From Amycolatopsis xylanica (lineage in GTDB: Bacteria > Actinomycetota > Actinomycetes > Mycobacteriales > Pseudonocardiaceae): DNA of 64,000 bases. The position numbers and the translations under genes are program-made. The DNA lies in NCBI RefSeq assembly GCF_900107045.1, contig NZ_FNON01000001.1:868001-932000 (forward strand), given 5' to 3'. A model generated the notes under the pieces. That model was not told where the DNA came from. It made no database searches and saw only the letters and a list, made by a program, of their open reading frames with translations. Shown here piece by piece: positions 33,570 through 41,307 of the stretch; the stretch's first letter is position 1; each line of letters begins with the position of its first letter.

Positions 33570-34529
33570 ATGATCCGCACCGAAGCCACCGTTCTCACCG
33601 CCGCCGTCGAGGCGGCCGTCCGGGCGCCTTCACCGCACAACACGCAACCGTGGATCTTCGAACTCGGCCCGAACGGCGTCGACCTTTTCCTCGACACGGC
33701 GCGGGTGCTGAAGGTGTGCGACGCGGACGGGCGCGAAGCCAGGCTGGCGTGTGGGGCCGCGTTGCTCAACCTCCGGCTCGCGATCGCCGCCGCGGGCCGG
33801 GCCTGCGAGATCGAGGTGCTGCCGGACCGGACGAAGCCCGCCCTGCTCGCCCATGTCGAACTGGGGCTGCGCCGCCGTCCCCGGGAAAGCGACCTGCGGA
33901 TGGCCGCGGCGATCCCGCGCCGGTTCACCAATCGCCGCCCGTTCGCCGAGCAGGCCGTGCCGCGCGAAATCCGTAACCTGCTCACCGCCGCCGCGAGCGC
34001 CGAAGGCGGCAAGCTGGTGCTGCTCGACGAGATCGGCAAGGTCGGCAAGGTCGCCTCGCTGGTCCGGCGCGCCGACGAGACGCAGGCAGGGGATCCGGCT
34101 TTCCAGAGCGAAAAGCGTGCGTGGACGTCGGCCGGTCCGGATCGGCTGGACGGTGTGCCCGCCACCGCGGGAGGCCCGCGCGCCGCGGGTGGATTGCTGC
34201 CCGTGCGGCATTTTCTCGCCTCCTCGGCCCTGCGCGCCTATGAGCGGGACCCGGTGGTGGCGGTGCTGCTGAGCCGTACCGATGGTCCGCGTGCGCAGCT
34301 GCGGGCAGGTGAGGCCATGCAGCGCGTGCTGCTCACGGCAACCGACGCCGGGCTGAGTTCGTCTTTCCTTTCCCAGCCCATGGAAATCCCGTCGATCCGG
34401 GCGGAGCTGCGCGCACTGCTCGGCGGCAGGCAGTACCCGCAAACCGTGCTGCGCCTGGGATACGGCTATCCCGGTACCGCGACACCCCGGCGGGGCATCG
34501 CCGCGGTGACGAGGGCGGGGGAGTGGTGA
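33570..34529 (+). CDS. Acg-type FMN-binding nitroreductase-family protein
   Basis: The 319-residue protein has two nitroreductase-like half-domains. The N-terminal APSPHNTQPWIFEL motif is the hallmark of the Acg (Rv2032) family, with CGAALLNLRLAIAAAG next and PRRFTNRRPF in the middle. The C-terminal LTATDAGLSSSFLSQP forms the second FMN-facing helix. In mycobacteria these proteins belong to the dormancy regulon and may sequester flavin rather than reduce substrates. The gene follows a NarL-type two-component pair and is coupled to a shorter relative by a one-base TGATG overlap. Confidence 0.85.
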   Translation: MIRTEATVLTAAVEAAVRAPSPHNTQPWIFELGPNGVDLFLDTARVLKVCDADGREARLACGAALLNLRLAIAAAGRACEIEVLPDRTKPALLAHVELGLRRRPRESDLRMAAAIPRRFTNRRPFAEQAVPREIRNLLTAAASAEGGKLVLLDEIGKVGKVASLVRRADETQAGDPAFQSEKRAWTSAGPDRLDGVPATAGGPRAAGGLLPVRHFLASSALRAYERDPVVAVLLSRTDGPRAQLRAGEAMQRVLLTATDAGLSSSFLSQPMEIPSIRAELRALLGGRQYPQTVLRLGYGYPGTATPRRGIAAVTRAGEW

Positions 34530-35344
34530 TGGCCGCGCACGCCTGGTCCCACGACGAGCGCAGCTTGATCGTGCGTGCCGCCCGCGAGACCCGGCGCACC
34601 TGGCCGAACCACGAGTGGACGACCGAGCCGCACGAAGACCGCATCGACCTCTTCGAGCGTCTAGCCGGATCGAAGGACCGTGTCGGGCGTGAACGACTGC
34701 TCACGTGTGGCGCGGTATTGGCCAATGTCGAAGCCGCGATCCGGGTGCTCGCCTGGCTGCCGGAGACCGAGCTCGCGGGCAGCGTGCCCGAGCCGGACCG
34801 GGTCGCGCGCGTGACCGCGTCCAGGCGTACCCGGCTCGGCGCCCCCGACTTCGCCAGGCACCGGGCGGTGTTCGGCCGCGCGCTGCCGGGTCAACCGCCC
34901 GCGGCCGCCGATCTCGTGACGCACCTGCTCGACGAGATGCCGGCGGTGGCGCGGGGTGTCGGTGTCGTCGGGCTGGAGCCGGACCAGGAGCCCGAGCTGC
35001 CGCGCATCGGCTGGAAGCTGCGGCATCACTTCCAGCACGAGGAGTTCGCCGGGCTGAGCTGGACCTCCATGCTGCTCATCACCGGGACCGAGCAGCGGCA
35101 GGACCTGGTGCGCGCGGGGTGGCTGGCCCAGAACCTGGTGCTGGCCGCCACCAAGCACCGGTTGATCTGCTCCGTGGTGACCGAGGTGTTCGAGCTGCCC
35201 GCCGCCCGTGGCGCGCTGTCCGCGTCACTCGGCGTCGGCGGGCTCCCGCAGCTGCTGCTCGCGGTCGGCTCGCCCGCACGGGTCACCGGCGGCGAACCCA
35301 CGCGGCTCGACGGAACACCCTCATGGCGAAGGAAGACCGGATAG
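34529..35344 (+). CDS. Divergent nitroreductase-family paralogue
   Basis: This 271-residue protein keeps the general layout of its upstream neighbour: an RERLLTCGAVLANVEAAIRV helix, a TASRRTRLGAPDF segment and a C-terminal WLAQNLVLAATKHRLICSVV helix. It has lost the SPHNTQPW flavin motif at the N-terminus. It may be a partner subunit or a degenerate paralogue. ATG 34529 is chosen for its TGATG overlap and the GGGGGAG ribosome-binding site; two GTGs just upstream are alternatives. The two genes are surely co-expressed. Confidence 0.65.
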   Translation: MAAHAWSHDERSLIVRAARETRRTWPNHEWTTEPHEDRIDLFERLAGSKDRVGRERLLTCGAVLANVEAAIRVLAWLPETELAGSVPEPDRVARVTASRRTRLGAPDFARHRAVFGRALPGQPPAAADLVTHLLDEMPAVARGVGVVGLEPDQEPELPRIGWKLRHHFQHEEFAGLSWTSMLLITGTEQRQDLVRAGWLAQNLVLAATKHRLICSVVTEVFELPAARGALSASLGVGGLPQLLLAVGSPARVTGGEPTRLDGTPSWRRKTG

Positions 35345-35383
35345 CCGCGGTCGCGGTGTGCCGATCGCCACCTCCACTTGTAG

Positions 35384-35402
35384 TTAGGTAAGGCTAGCTT
35401 TA
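35384..35402. promoter_or_regulatory. Iron box (IdeR/DmdR1 operator) of siderophore operon
   Basis: TTAGGTAAGGCTAGCTTTA matches about 15 of 19 positions of the actinobacterial iron box TTAGGTTAGGCTAACCTAA. It ends 10 bases before the GTG of the ABC ATPase gene, so it overlaps the promoter or start region of a probably leaderless transcript. Repression by an iron-loaded DtxR-family protein would follow. Confidence 0.85.
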
Positions 35403-35412
35403 TCGTCCTCGC

Positions 35413-36252
35413 GTGTCCGTCGTCCCGCACCATGCCGATCCCGGCGTCCATGCCCGTGAAGTCGACGTCGCCTACGGGCGCGATGTCGTCGTGCGTGCCG
35501 CGTCCCTCTCCCTGCACGCCGGCACGGTGACCGCGCTGATCGGCCCCAACGGCAGCGGGAAGTCGACGCTGCTGCGCGCGCTCGCGCGGCTGCACCCGCC
35601 CGTCGCGGGCTCGGTCTCCTTCGCCGACGGCGCGGATCTGCGCGCACTGTCCGGAAAGGACATCGCCAAGCGGATCACCCTGCTGTCCCAGCAGCGGACG
35701 GCGCCGGGCGGTGTCTCGGTGCGCGAGCTGGTCGAGTTCGGCAGGCATCCGCATCGCTCCCGCTGGGGCGGACGTGACCCCGAAGGTCCCGCCGCGGTCG
35801 AGCGCGCGATGGAGCTGACCGGCCTGTCCGCGCTCGCCGACCGGCCGGTGCAGGCTCTCTCCGGCGGGCAGGCGCAGCGTGTGTGGCTGGCCGCCTGCCT
35901 GGCCCAGGACACCGCGCTGCTGCTGCTCGACGAACCCACGACCTTCCTCGACCTGCGCTACCAGGTGGAGATCCTCGACGTCATCCGCGACCTCGCCGAC
36001 CGGCACGGCGTCGGGGTCGGGGTGGTGCTGCACGACCTCGACCAGGCGGCGGCGGTCGCCGACCGGGTGATCCTGCTGGAAGACGGCCGGATCACCGGGG
36101 AGGGCGTGCCCGCCGAAGTGCTGACGGCCGCGAGCCTCAGCCGCGCCTACGGCATCCGCGTGGACGTCACGCTCGATCCGGCCGACGGGCGGATCCACAC
36201 CCGCGCGGTCGGCCGCTTCAACGACACGGGAGCGCGTGCCGCGTCGGCCTGA
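35413..36252 (+). CDS. Iron-siderophore ABC transporter, ATP-binding protein
   Basis: The 279-residue protein is a FecE/FepC-type ATPase. Walker A is GPNGSGKST, the signature is ALSGGQAQRVWLAACL, Walker B is LLLLDEPTTFLD, and the switch histidine lies in VLHDLDQA. The HPHRSRWGG segment is typical of iron-uptake ATPases. Length is normal. It is the first gene of a three-gene operon with a binding lipoprotein and a fused permease, and an iron box lies directly upstream. It energises import of a ferric siderophore whose identity the sequence does not reveal. Confidence 0.95.
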   Translation: MSVVPHHADPGVHAREVDVAYGRDVVVRAASLSLHAGTVTALIGPNGSGKSTLLRALARLHPPVAGSVSFADGADLRALSGKDIAKRITLLSQQRTAPGGVSVRELVEFGRHPHRSRWGGRDPEGPAAVERAMELTGLSALADRPVQALSGGQAQRVWLAACLAQDTALLLLDEPTTFLDLRYQVEILDVIRDLADRHGVGVGVVLHDLDQAAAVADRVILLEDGRITGEGVPAEVLTAASLSRAYGIRVDVTLDPADGRIHTRAVGRFNDTGARAASA

Positions 36253-36287
36253 CCCGGTACGCCGTCATCGGAAAACCTAGGAGAGAC

Positions 36288-37265
36288 ATGCGGATTCCCC
36301 GGCTGATCCTCGGCCTGTCCGCGGCCGCCACGTTCTTCGTGGCGGCCTGCGGCAGCACCGTGGAGCCCACGAGCAGCGCCCCGGCCGGGAGCGACGGCGG
36401 CCCGATCACGGTCGTCGACTCGCGGGGCAAGGAAGTGAAACTGCCCCGGCCTGCCAAGCGCGTCGCGGCGACCGAATGGAACGGCGTCGAGCACCTCGTT
36501 TCGCTCGGCGTCATGCCGGTCGGTGTCTCCGACATCAAGGGCTACGGCCAGTGGGTGAGCGCCGAGAAGCTCGACAGCACCCCGAAGGACATCGGCACCC
36601 GCGGCGAGCCGAGCCTCGACACGCTCGGCTCGCTGGGGCTGGACCTCGTGGTCGTCACCGACAGCGTGACCGAGGGCGCGCTCGAGCAGATCGAGGCCAA
36701 GGTGCCGGTGCTCGTCGTCAACGGCGGCAACGCGAAAGAGCCGATCAACGGCATGTACGCGGGCCTGGACATGATCGCGAAGGCCACCGGCACCGAGGCC
36801 AAGGCCGCACAGCTGAAGGCCGGGTTCGAGCAGAAGCTCGCCGCGGGCAAGGCCGAAGTGGAGAAGCTCGGCGCCGCCGGTCAGAAGGTCGCGTTCTCCG
36901 ACGCCTACGTCACTTCCGGCTCGGTCAGCATCAGGCCCTACGCCAAGGGCGCGCTGGTGTCCGCGGTGTTCGCGAAGCTCGGCCTCGAGACCGCGTGGAC
37001 GATGGACGGCGACGCGATCTACGGGCTCGCGAAGGCGGACGTCGAAGGCCTGACCCAGCTGCCGGACGTGCGGTTCTGGTACATCGCCAACAACGCCGAC
37101 GGTGACCCGTACCAGAAGGAGCTGGCTGGCAACGCGATCTGGCGGAACCTCCCGTTCGTCAAGAGCGGCAAGGTCCACCGCTTCCCGGACTCGCTGTGGA
37201 TGTTCGGCGGCCCGAAGTCCATGGAGCAGTTCGTCGACGCGGCCGTCGCCGCGCTCAAGGGCTAG
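36288..37265 (+). CDS. Iron-siderophore substrate-binding lipoprotein
   Basis: A signal peptide ends in the lipobox FVAACG, so the 325-residue product is anchored on the outer face of the membrane. The body is a FepB/FhuD-type periplasmic-binding fold: an ITVVDSRGKEV strand, PAKRVAATEWNGVEHLVSLG, then EPSLDTLGSLGLDLVVV, a long linker helix and a second lobe ending in FPDSLWMFGGPKSMEQF. ATG 36288 has a GGAGAG site six bases before it. It sits 35 bases after the ATPase gene and 7 bases before the permease, as expected for an uptake operon. Confidence 0.95.
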   Translation: MRIPRLILGLSAAATFFVAACGSTVEPTSSAPAGSDGGPITVVDSRGKEVKLPRPAKRVAATEWNGVEHLVSLGVMPVGVSDIKGYGQWVSAEKLDSTPKDIGTRGEPSLDTLGSLGLDLVVVTDSVTEGALEQIEAKVPVLVVNGGNAKEPINGMYAGLDMIAKATGTEAKAAQLKAGFEQKLAAGKAEVEKLGAAGQKVAFSDAYVTSGSVSIRPYAKGALVSAVFAKLGLETAWTMDGDAIYGLAKADVEGLTQLPDVRFWYIANNADGDPYQKELAGNAIWRNLPFVKSGKVHRFPDSLWMFGGPKSMEQFVDAAVAALKG

Positions 37266-37272
37266 CACCGGC

Positions 37273-39351
37273 GTGGACACCCTGACCAGGCCCCGGCCAC
37301 TCGCCGTTCGGCGGCACGGGCGGCTGGCGCTGCTGGGGACCGGCCTCGCCGTCCTGCTCCTGCTGGGATCGGCCGTGCACCTGACGCAGGGCACCGCGAA
37401 CCTCGACGCGCTGGACGTGCTGCGGCTCGTTTTCGGCCGGGGTACCGGCGGCTCGGCGGCGGTGGTCGTCGAGTCCCGGCTGCCCCGGCTCCTTGCGGCG
37501 CTGATCGTCGGCGCCGCGCTCGGTGTGGCCGGCGCCGTGCTGCAAACGGTGTCCCGCAACGTGTTGGCGTCACCGGACACGCTGGCCGTCAACGCGGGCG
37601 CGCACCTGGCGGTCACCGCCGTCGCGGCGTTCGGCGTCTCGCTGCCGCTGCTCGGCGCGACCGGGGTCGCGTTCGCGGGCGGGCTGGCCGCGGCCGCGGT
37701 CGTGCTCGGGCTGGCCGGCACCAGCGGCACCGGGATCGTGCGGCTGGTGCTGGCGGGCACAGCCATCGCGCTGGCGTTGATCTCGGTGACCCAGGTCCTT
37801 TTGCTGCTGTACTCCCAGGAAACCCGCGGCCTGTTCGCCTGGGGAGAGGGATCGCTGGAGCAGAACGGGCTCGGCGGCATCCGCACACTCGGCCCGCTCG
37901 TCGGCGTGGCGGTGGCCGCGTTGCTCGTGCTCGCCCGGCGGCTCGACCTGATCCATCTCGGCGAAGACCACGCCAGGACGCTGGGTGTCCACATTGGACG
38001 GGTCCGCTTCACCGCGATCGCGCTGGCGGTGCTGCTGGCCGCGGCGGCGGTGACATTGGCGGGCCCGATCGGCTTCGTCGGCCTCGCCGCGCCGGCACTG
38101 GCCAGGCTGCTCACGTCCGTGGTCCCCGGTCTGCACCGGCACGCGGCGCTGATCCCGTTCTCCGCGGCACTGGGCGCGGCGCTCCTGCTGGGCGCCGACG
38201 TGCTCCTCCGCACGATCATCGGCTCGCAACACGCACTCGAGGTGCCGACAGGAGTCGTGACGACGCTCCTCGGCGCCGTCTTCCTCGTGCTGCTCGCCCG
38301 CACCGCCCGGATCACCGCCGCGACCGCCGAACCACCCGCGGCCGGCGTGCGTAGCGGGGTGAGCGTTTTCCGGTACCGGGCGGTCCTCACTGTGCTGACG
38401 CTCGCGGTGATCGGCGTCGCGCTGGGAGCGGTCCTGCTCGGCGACATGAAGCTGCTGCTGGGCGACATCGTCAACTGGAGCACCGGCCAGGCGGGCCCGA
38501 TCGTCAGCGGCGTGCTGGACACCCGCGTCCCGCGCGTGGCCGCCGCCCTGCTGGCGGGCGCGGCACTGGCACTGGGCGGCGCGCTCGTCCAAGCGGTCGC
38601 CCGCAACCCATTGGCCGAACCGGGGATGATCGGCGTCGTCGGCGGCGCCGGTCTCGGCGCGGTCGCGGTGATCACGGGCGTGTCCGGCGTCGGGTTCTGG
38701 GCACTGACCGGTTCCGCCGGCCTGGGCGCCGCGCTGGCGATGGCGGTCGTCTTCGCCGCCGCCGCGCGAGGCGGCTTCACCAGCGAACGCCTGGTGCTGA
38801 TCGGCTTCGGCGTGCACGCGGCGTCGCAGGCGCTGGTCACACTGCTGATCACCCTGTCCGACCCGTGGAACGAGACCAAGGCGTTGACCTGGCTGGGCGG
38901 CTCGACCTACGGGCGCACGTTCACCCACCTGGTCCCGATGGCGCTGGCCCTGCTGCTGGTGGCACCGGTGCTGATCCGCATGCGGACCGAGCTCGACCTG
39001 CTCGCGCTGGACGACGAGACACCGCGGGTGCTGGGCGTGCCCGTCGCCCGCTCACGCTTGCTGCTGCTGTCGTGCGCGGTCCTGCTGACCGGCGCGGCGG
39101 TCGCCGGCATCGGGGTCCTCACGTTCGTCGGCCTCGTGGCCCCGCACGCGGCCCGCGCGATCGTGGGCGGCCGCCACTCCCGCCTGCTTCCCACGGCCGC
39201 CTTGCTGGGCGCGCTCCTGGTCTGCGTGGCCGACACCGCGGGCCGCACGGTCCTCGCACCAGGCCAGCTCCCGGCCGGGCTGATGACCGCGATCATCGGC
39301 GCGCCCTACTTCGTGTGGCTGCTGTACCGGCACCGCTCGAAGACGCGCTGA
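37273..39351 (+). CDS. FecCD-type siderophore permease, two-domain fusion (FhuB-like)
   Basis: The 692-residue protein is twice the usual FecCD length and contains two tandem permease halves, each with about ten transmembrane segments. The first has LPRLLAALIVGAALGVAGAV and LTVAG-like VTLAGPIGFVGLAAPALARL. The second repeats VPRVAAALLAGAALALGGAL and GVLTFVGLVAPHAARAI. The conserved GLxxPHxxR coupling loops are visible in both. One chain can thus form the whole channel with the ATPase dimer, as in E. coli FhuB. GTG 37273 follows the binding-protein stop by seven bases. Confidence 0.95.
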   Translation: MDTLTRPRPLAVRRHGRLALLGTGLAVLLLLGSAVHLTQGTANLDALDVLRLVFGRGTGGSAAVVVESRLPRLLAALIVGAALGVAGAVLQTVSRNVLASPDTLAVNAGAHLAVTAVAAFGVSLPLLGATGVAFAGGLAAAAVVLGLAGTSGTGIVRLVLAGTAIALALISVTQVLLLLYSQETRGLFAWGEGSLEQNGLGGIRTLGPLVGVAVAALLVLARRLDLIHLGEDHARTLGVHIGRVRFTAIALAVLLAAAAVTLAGPIGFVGLAAPALARLLTSVVPGLHRHAALIPFSAALGAALLLGADVLLRTIIGSQHALEVPTGVVTTLLGAVFLVLLARTARITAATAEPPAAGVRSGVSVFRYRAVLTVLTLAVIGVALGAVLLGDMKLLLGDIVNWSTGQAGPIVSGVLDTRVPRVAAALLAGAALALGGALVQAVARNPLAEPGMIGVVGGAGLGAVAVITGVSGVGFWALTGSAGLGAALAMAVVFAAAARGGFTSERLVLIGFGVHAASQALVTLLITLSDPWNETKALTWLGGSTYGRTFTHLVPMALALLLVAPVLIRMRTELDLLALDDETPRVLGVPVARSRLLLLSCAVLLTGAAVAGIGVLTFVGLVAPHAARAIVGGRHSRLLPTAALLGALLVCVADTAGRTVLAPGQLPAGLMTAIIGAPYFVWLLYRHRSKTR

Positions 39352-39430
39352 AGTTCCCCCATTGAGCAGTGTTCAAGAAGGGGCCCGGCTCAGTTGACTG
39401 GTGGTTTCGCCGACTGTGAATCGAGGAACC

Positions 39431-40264
39431 ATGCCGCTGAACGACCACAACGCCACGGTCAAGCCAGGACGGCTCCCGGACAACGAGCGAGTTTCGCTGG
39501 AAGCCTTGCTGAAGGGCAACGGCTTCACCGATGAGGACTGCCAGAAGGCGTGCAGCGCCGACGCGCACGCCACGGACCTGAACACCAGGTTCGGCCGGGT
39601 GGCCGCGTTGGAGGGCCGGTTCGACAAGAACCCCAGCGCACAGAAGCGCCGCCAGCTGAGACGGGAGCTGGAGTCCGAGTACGACTACCTGCTCGACGCG
39701 GCCCAGCGCTACGTGGACGACGCGGACACCGCGTACAAAGCGGCCGTGGAGGCGCAGGTGGACCAGCTCCGCCAGGAGAACCCGACGAAAAACGAGATGT
39801 ACATGAACATCTGGACGGACCGCTCCGCCCGGATCGTTCCCGACGCGCGGCTGGCGAAGTGGGTCCAGGCCGCGGCTTTCCGCCTCGAGATCCGCGCCAG
39901 GTACAAGGCCAAGTACAACCCGGTCGCCGCACCGGTCTCGCAGCTGAGCCAGGCCGATCAGCAGGCACTGCAGACCGAGAAGAACAACATCACCGCCCAG
40001 CTCACCGCCTGGGCCACCACGCCCGACGGCGCCACCGGGTGCAACGACATCGGCACCTGGGGCACCTCCGCGGGAGGAGCGGGCACCAGCTTCGCCGTGT
40101 CGCAGGTCAACAGGAGGGTGTGGGCGGAGCTGGTCACATGGTGGCGAGGGAAGGAGAACACCTACGTCACCTTGAGCGACACGAGCCACCGGTCGCTGAA
40201 GAAGTTCCGCGACGTCAACGACGGCCGTAGCCGCACCATCAACTATCACCTCAACGTCACCTGA
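39431..40264 (+). CDS. Hypothetical soluble helical protein
   Basis: The 277-residue protein starts at an ATG with a GAGGAA site. It has no signal peptide and no membrane segment. Long charged helices dominate (KRRQLRRELESEYDYLLDAA, AVEAQVDQLRQENP), so coiled-coil regions are likely, followed by a threonine/glycine-rich section and a basic end. I do not recognise a domain. It stands between the permease and a palindromic repeat, apparently in its own transcription unit. Confidence 0.55.
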   Translation: MPLNDHNATVKPGRLPDNERVSLEALLKGNGFTDEDCQKACSADAHATDLNTRFGRVAALEGRFDKNPSAQKRRQLRRELESEYDYLLDAAQRYVDDADTAYKAAVEAQVDQLRQENPTKNEMYMNIWTDRSARIVPDARLAKWVQAAAFRLEIRARYKAKYNPVAAPVSQLSQADQQALQTEKNNITAQLTAWATTPDGATGCNDIGTWGTSAGGAGTSFAVSQVNRRVWAELVTWWRGKENTYVTLSDTSHRSLKKFRDVNDGRSRTINYHLNVT

Positions 40265-40320
40265 GCACGTGCCCGCTCCCCACGACGTCCGGCCCAACGC
40301 CGCGCGGATCTGACACGTCG

Positions 40321-40370
40321 GGGTCGTGAGTGTTCAGACCGGTTAGAACCGGCCGTATCACTCACGACCC
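40321..40370. repeat. Dispersed GTCGTGAGTGTT palindrome, copy 2
   Basis: Outer arms GGGTCGTGAGTG (40321-40332) and CACTCACGACCC (40359-40370) are perfect, and an inner CCGGTT-AG-AACCGG is centred on the same point. It lies 56 bases after the stop of the upstream gene. It is the same element as at 16113 and 49319 and probably folds into a terminator-like hairpin in either direction. Confidence 0.85.
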
Positions 40371-40491
40371 TGCCGCGGTGGCTTTTCCGCCAATAGCGAC
40401 GAGTTGGGGGGCTGTGATTGCATGACGCCTTCAGCGAACCCGGAACCGCCGGAGTGTCAGCATTCGCTCCGATGACTCGATCGAGGCGACG

Positions 40492-40791
40492 ATGAACTTC
40501 AAACTCGGCAGGCTCGCCGCCTGCGCGGTACTGGCCCTCACGACTGCTGCCATCGCCGCTCCTCAGGCCATGGCCGACCAGGGTTCCCATATCTGCGGCA
40601 ATCACGTGGACTACCCCAAAGGGTTGCCGACCGTTTATTACGGTAACTGCTCCATCTACAAGATCCTGGTGAAAGTCGACACCAAGCAGTCGCGGGACTT
40701 CTACGTGTGCACCCACCCGAAGACCGACACCTATATCGGACCGACAAGTGCCGTAAGGAAAGCCACCTTCGTCCGGTATCACGACTGCTGA
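40492..40791 (+). CDS. Small secreted cysteine-containing protein (DUF6355-like)
   Basis: The 99-residue precursor has a Sec signal peptide of about 28 residues ending near AMADQ. The mature ~70-residue part has four cysteines, in SHICGNHV, YGNCSIY, YVCTHPK and the last residue, which could form two disulfides. The YYGNCS...VKVDT...DFYVC...IGP pattern resembles DUF6355-type secreted proteins of actinomycetes, but this is from memory of the motif. It precedes the repeat-peptide operon by 165 bases. Whether it takes part in that system is unknown. Confidence 0.65.
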   Translation: MNFKLGRLAACAVLALTTAAIAAPQAMADQGSHICGNHVDYPKGLPTVYYGNCSIYKILVKVDTKQSRDFYVCTHPKTDTYIGPTSAVRKATFVRYHDC

Positions 40792-40851
40792 CGACCCCGC
40801 GCTCCGTAACAGGTCCCACGCGGTCGCTTACGCTCCGCGAGAAGGCCTGAC

Positions 40852-40893
40852 CCGGCTGGGATTTTGTCCCAGCCGGCCCGGGACAAAATTCCC
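40852..40893. promoter_or_regulatory. Mutually exclusive hairpins upstream of repeat-peptide operon
   Basis: Hairpin 1 pairs CCGGCTGGGA (40852-40861) with TCCCAGCCGG (40867-40876) around TTTTG. Hairpin 2 pairs 40858-40870 with 40880-40892: 13 pairs including TTTTGTCCC/GGGACAAAA, with one G-T wobble and a nine-base loop. The two share 40858-40870 and cannot form together. They lie 65 bases before the peptide start and could be an attenuator or an operator pair. Confidence 0.55.
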
Positions 40894-40956
40894 GGTCAAC
40901 CGGGACGGGCTTGCACATATCCTTCGCCGCATCAGGCTGATCATGAGGAGAAGGAC

Positions 40957-41307
40957 ATGCAGGCGAACGAGGTTGTCGTGCGCACCGACGTCAAGGCAGG
41001 CGGCAGCGGGGACGAGGAGAAGGCCAACCATGCCGAGGACTTGGTCATCCGGAGCGAGATCAAGGCCGGAGCCGACACGGACGGGCACAATCATGCTGAG
41101 GACCTCGTCGTTCGGACCGACGTCAAGGTTGGATCGGACAGCGACACGCACAATCATGCCGAGGAACTCGTTGTCCGGACTGACGTCAAAGCCGGAGCGG
41201 ACAGCGACGAGCACAACCACGCCGAGGAGCTGATCGTCCGCACGGATGTCAAGGCTGGCGGCGATGAGGAGAAATCCAACCACTCCGAAGGCATCTTCGC
41301 GCGCTGA
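40957..41307 (+). CDS. Tandem-repeat peptide precursor (candidate secreted repeat peptide)
   Basis: An ATG preceded by a strong GAGGAGAAGG site starts a 116-residue acidic protein without signal peptide or cysteines. It is almost entirely five repeats. Units 2-5 (residues 25-108) are exactly 21 residues each, with consensus HAEDLVVRTDVKAG followed by [AGS]D-x-[DE]-x-[HS]N. Unit 1 is a variant, and the end is HSEGIFAR. Every unit has a Gly-[Gly/Ala/Ser] pair after VKA/VKV, resembling the residues cut by C39 peptidases. The stop overlaps the TPR gene start, and a C39-ABC transporter follows. It is probably the exported substrate; metal binding by His/Asp is also possible. Confidence 0.75.
   Translation: MQANEVVVRTDVKAGGSGDEEKANHAEDLVIRSEIKAGADTDGHNHAEDLVVRTDVKVGSDSDTHNHAEELVVRTDVKAGADSDEHNHAEELIVRTDVKAGGDEEKSNHSEGIFAR
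41029..41280 (+). repeat. Four in-frame 63-bp tandem repeats inside the peptide gene
   Basis: Four consecutive 63-base units encode residues 25-108 of the peptide. Nucleotide identity between units is visibly below protein identity, with many synonymous third-base changes, so the repeat is maintained at protein level rather than by recent slippage. A shorter, diverged unit precedes it. Confidence 0.85.

Noticed and set aside
36147..38879. Long open frame (~910 codons) on the - strand across the siderophore operon
   Set aside because: It opposes clear ABC transporter genes and encodes a Ser/Ala/Thr-rich low-complexity product, a third-position GC artefact.
41029..41280. Tandem 63-bp repeats as a CRISPR array
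   Set aside because: The repeats are in-frame, coding, contiguous without unique spacers, and vary by synonymous changes.
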